Shown: piece after piece, positions 60,133-64,000 of the stretch | How the letters are laid out: the number at the start of each line of letters is the position of its first letter | Numbering within the stretch: the first letter of the stretch is position 1 | Origin: Escallonia rubra | Lineage: Eukaryota > Streptophyta > Magnoliopsida > Escalloniales > Escalloniaceae | Direction of reading: 5' to 3' | Assembly (NCBI GenBank): GCA_033065855.1 | Contig: JAVXUO010000345.1 | Location: forward strand, 1 to 64,000 | DNA: 64,000 nucleotides | The notes under the pieces: model-generated | What the model was told of the DNA's origin: nothing | Seen by the model: the letters and a program-made list of their open reading frames with translations, nothing else | Database searches by the model: none | Made by a program: the position numbers and the translations under genes

Positions 60133-63100
60133 TGTAACACCCCAAAACCCAAGGCTAGTTTTATGCTAAATATCCTAGCTAATTATTTATTGGATCTTTA
60201 GCGACAATTGGTGAGCAGTAAATTTTGTTATCTTTAGCGATAATGTTTAGAAACTATAATTAAGTTGTGATTTAATGATAGTAGTTATAAGAAATACTTA
60301 TTTAGATCTTTAGTGATGATTAGCGTGACCGAGTTCTACCGGTAACTTTTAGCGACAACTAACGTAGCGAGATTATGTCATACCCGTTAATATTTCTTTT
60401 AGTGTATTAATCTATCATAAATAATTATTTTGGGCTATTTCCTAATAATAAAAAGTTTTGAGTAATTTTTTTTAAAAAAATAACTAATGAAATCGGAAGG
60501 GGGTTTTGGTAGTTTTCTTTTAGGGTTTTATATAAATGCATATATTAGGAGAGCAGCCTCCAACACCCTTGTCCGTCTGTTGCGTTTGGGAGAGGAACAG
60601 AGATAGAGGGACGCAGAGAGAGAGAAAGATAGAGGGAAAGAGAAGCGAATTCTTCCTGCGATCGAATTTATTTCCCGGTAAGTTTTCTTTTAGAGCCTTT
60701 TCTCTCTTATTCAATAATAGATTTCAGTGAATGGGGACGCATGAGAGATCCGCGAGGACTTTTGGGTTTATGGCTGATTGTAGACAAATTGTGGGGATTG
60801 TGGGTATATCACAGATATAGGGAGAAAGAGAGTTACCTGCGTGAGTGAGAAACCATGACCATTACCTTGCTTTTGCGTGTGGAAAGGGAGCTGTGTGAGA
60901 GAGAGGGTTAGCCGTGAGTAATTGCTCCGGCGCTGCCGCGAAAGTTAGGTTATGTATAAGCAGGGGGGGCTGCAAACAGCCTATATATATGTGTGTTTAA
61001 CGGGTGTGCAAATGGAAGGATTGCGGGTTTTCAGTGCGTTTTTGTGTGTGCGCTATAAACTGTGTAAGTGTTGCCTTTGTGTGCGTGTGTGTATAACCTG
61101 TGAGTAAGAGTATAATGAGTGCAAGTATATATGTGGGTCTAAGAGTGGCTTGAGAGTGGGAAGAAGAAGTGAATAAAAAAAAAATGTGGGTTTGAGAGAA
61201 AAACGAATAGGGTTGCAAAGCAGCCATGCCCGCCAGGGGTGTTCTGAGAAGGTCATCCTTTTGGGGACAAGACGTTGCACTAGCATGAATTTGTGTGTAC
61301 GGTGGGAAGTTAGTGAAACTGTATGATGTCTCCTGCAGCCTGGCTTTGTATTGGCCAAGCTCTTAAAGAATGATCTAAGGAGATGATCAATTTCCCGGTG
61401 GGTTGATGTCTGTCTAGCCTGTTTGACAGCTTAAGGAGATACCGGTTCTTATGTGGAGGATAACTTGCGGAAGGACAAGCTTAAAAGGGATGGAACTAGT
61501 CGGAGGCAACATCCAGGATTCTCTCTTTAAATAACTAAAGCTAAATCCTGTTTTTCTTTTTGGTCGTGTGACTTCTGTGGGAGAGTTTAGAGAGGTATGT
61601 GAACCTGTGTGCATGGTAATGGGTGTGCCTGAGTGAATGAAACAAAAAGAAGTCAAGCTACTGCTGGGTGTGTTTTTGGTGTGTAATGGGTATGTAATGA
61701 GGGAGGAAGAAGGGCTGCAAGGCAGCCGTCTAGTGTGTGTTTTGTGTAGTGTGTTGGGTAAGGGACAAAGAGGGAGGAAGAGGGAACAATGCTGAGTATA
61801 TTGTGCCCATTCGTGTGTGGATTTGGAGTGGTTTTTTGTAGGTGAATGAAGGAGCAAAATGGGGGGTTGCATGGCTGTGTGTTTGTAGGTGTAATGAAGG
61901 TGAAAAATGGTGGGTTTGGACTGGGTGTGCATGTATGTGTAATTGTGTGGGAAGTGTAGTACATGTGCTGTGTGTGATTTTATGTGTGTATAAGTGGTTT
62001 GAGTGTGGGTGTTTGTGTGAGTTGTGGTAGTGTTTTGATTGTATTAAAGTGAGTGAAAAAGGAGAAGAAGGGGCTACCTGGAAGGGGGAATGTGTGAAGG
62101 AAATTTCTGGGTTTTCTTGCAGAGAGAAGGAAGAAGAAGACGAGTGAACAGTAATGGGTATGTGCATTAGGGTGGTACACTGTTCTCGTACAGTTGTACC
62201 ACGGGCTGTTGGGCATTGTACGCTTGTCAAAAAATGTTACTCCGGAGTAAAACTTTACAGGAACGATCATACGGCAATAGTAGAATTACTGTTAAAATTT
62301 CATATTTTTTCGGATATTGTATGTATTTTTAATAATTTCTGCAAGTTCATACTTGTAAATTCTTTTGGAGCCTTTAAACCCTGAAAATGTTCAAGGAAAA
62401 ATTAGAGTAATGTCTTTATGGTATAAATAGGACTCAGATTGCATTTGATGATTTTTGGAGTTGATTTTTTATGGTTTCTGTATCGCATTGGTTTTAGCAA
62501 AATGAATAATTTAAAAATAGTTTTAATGCCTTTTAATTTTTGATTTAAATTTCTATAATTTTTATACCTACTTTAAAGCTGTTACAAAAGTTATGGGATT
62601 TTATTTCCAACTAGAAGAAATTATGGCTATTTATGGGTTTTATTTAATTTAAAGTAATTATTTTTAATTTGGAAATATTCAAAATTTTAGAAACTTCATC
62701 TTTTGACTTTTTATAATGTTTTAAGCTATAAAAGTGTTTATTTGTAATTTATTATGAATTTCGGGATATCATTACGCGTTTGGGAGCGTATAGTATTTTC
62801 GGCTAAGTTGGTCGTGTGCGGGAACCGTTTTGAGTTGAGCGATTTTGGAGTTAGAAGTGAGCATCATTTGGGTAGTTGATACTATATTTATAGCATTGTA
62901 GTATAAATTGTGTTCTAACATGTGAAATGCCAATCTAGGTTTATTCAGAAAATATTGATCGAGGTTGGTAGCATCGCTAAACTTGGACTGAGGGAAGGAA
63001 TTCTATCCTAACCCTATGTCATCGGCTGATTTCAAATGTTTTATTATGACAACTTTATGAACTACATTGATTCGATTTTATGTTTGATATAAAAGATGTT

Positions 63101-63929
63101 TTCAAACTGCTCATGAAACCCTAATTTGAGCCCTTTAGCGATCGTTTGAAATTCTGATTAATACTTATCTGTTTATTGACTCAATCATCGTAAAATATTT
63201 TTGCTTCTATTTATTGCTTCTCAATGTTGACATGAGTTAGTAATCTGGGAGTTATAAGGATGGTCTGTTGGTTGGGTTAAACTAGTACCTAGATGGACTA
63301 GTCAGTGTACATATGCATATGTAAATCGTATCGAGTACTGCCGAGGTGACTTTGCTATAGTCTACTACTCATGTTCAATATTATCCATTCATGCTTTATT
63401 ATACCTGAAGTGTTTTGAATGACTATTATTTAAGGGATTGAGTTGATACTCATCCCTATATTTACATTACATTACAGTGGTTTTTACTTGAAACCCATTT
63501 TAAAATTATCATTTGATTCTGTAAAGAAAATTATTTGAATTGCTCTGTTTCTCCGTTTTAAATTTTTTTATTTAGCTTAAATGTAAAATCGTCCGATTCA
63601 TTTTGATTGTTTTTAAACTCTCAATCGGCCTTATTGGGCTCTCAAAAGCTCACTGTCCTTTGACTTCTTTTCCGCAGGTGATTGCCAGCATTAGGTTGAG
63701 GTTGCCAGCATGGATTTGAGCGAGCGAAAGAAAAAGAATTAAATTTTGGTATTGATCTTTAGAGCCTTTGAGTGGGTGAATATTATTGTTTAAACTTTTA
63801 AGACTTAGATTGATGTTTCACTACGATAATTTACTAAGATTATGATTAATGATTAGTTTCTCTGACAGCTTGTGGCATTATTGTGATCGATTGATTGTTT
63901 AACATTCCGAAAAAAATTAGGATGTTACA
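60133..63929 (+). mobile_element. Long solo LTR (family E), intact copy of 3.8 kb
   Basis: Starts TGTAACACCCCAAAACCC, ends TTAGGATGTTACA, with a perfect 5-bp target duplication CGGTA (60128-60132 and 63930-63934). A TATA box TTTATATAAATGC at about 60527-60539 implies a U3 of about 400 bp and a very long R-U5. U3 has four CTTTAGYGAYRAT-type words at about 60198, 60231, 60307 and 60347. A GT-rich, non-coding stretch lies at 60960-62150. No gag, pol or primer site is present. Reverse-complement alignment with 50542-53050 plus 58540-59536 confirms the family. Overlapping minus-strand Thr/His/Pro-rich frames at 60997-62270 come from the GT-rich sequence and are not genes. Confidence 0.85.
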
Positions 63930-63938
63930 CGGTACATG

Positions 63939-64000
63939 TATTTTTTTTTGATAAAGATGAGAATAGCATTGAAATTAAAGCGCTTTGAAGCGATTACAAG
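63939..64000 (-). mobile_element. 3' end of a LINE running off the window
   Basis: A T-run at about 63940-63949 is followed by GATAAAGATGAGAATAGC. Read on the minus strand this is a trailer ending CTTTATC plus poly(A), the usual 3' end of plant L1 elements. The body lies beyond position 64000. Confidence 0.6.

Noticed and set aside
60997-62270. Several minus-strand frames of 76-172 residues in the right-hand long LTR
   Set aside because: They overlap each other in different frames and consist of His/Thr/Ser/Pro from the GT-rich tract; no domain and no family support.

Overview
This window is nuclear DNA from a flowering plant, most likely a eudicot. The evidence is genes with GT-AG introns, AT-rich spacers and a dense set of typical plant transposons: En/Spm (CACTA), Mutator-like and hAT elements, L1 LINEs with an RNase H tail, and copia and gypsy remnants. 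No species can be named from the sequence alone. Only two cellular gene families are recognisable. One is a transmembrane-9 superfamily (TM9SF/TMN) gene at 13123-15409. The other is a glutamate receptor-like (GLR) channel gene present as one apparently intact copy (copy B, 27561-33232), one broken copy (copy C, 46384-47564) and the 3' flank of a further copy whose gene must lie left of the window (copy A, flank pieces at 1-76, about 505-565 and 9241-9935).

Layout. 1-9935 is the downstream flank of GLR copy A, split by a 5'-truncated LINE and by an 8.4-kb CACTA element (645-9034, transposase on the minus strand); the CACTA itself carries a Mutator-like element (7183-8646). 9936-17495 holds a second Mutator-like element (11106-12735) and the TM9SF gene, whose first exon is not visible. 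17504-26900 is a transposon field: a hAT element, two solo LTRs of one small family, a copia primer-binding site, and remains of a minus-strand gypsy element with an ORF on its opposite strand. 27000-34130 is GLR copy B. 34290-37322 is a roughly 200-bp tandem repeat followed by a truncated long LTR. 37323-41246 is a rearranged copia element.

The segment 23047-37322 (unit B) is repeated in direct orientation at 41332-52578 (unit C). Unit C has lost the first two exons and the last exon of GLR. Shared insertions (a hAT in GLR intron 4 and the long LTR in the 200-bp repeat) predate the duplication. A solo LTR at 23114-23554 postdates it, because unit C still has the empty site. 50542-59536 is the complete long LTR of unit C, with an L1 LINE (about 53060-58534) inside it and a hAT (57153-57788) inside the LINE. 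59537-60132 is the same 200-bp repeat turning from plus to minus orientation, and 60133-63929 is a second, oppositely oriented long solo LTR. The window ends in the 3' tail of another LINE on the minus strand.

The most interesting items are: GLR copy B, which seems to encode an intact channel of about 583 residues with a signal peptide, ligand-binding halves and pore but no amino-terminal (ANF/LIVBP-like) domain; the dated insertion history that the B/C duplication allows; and a long non-coding LTR family (about 3.8 kb, with target duplications) whose U3 repeats resemble the CACTA subterminal motif. All similarities were judged by eye; no search was run.
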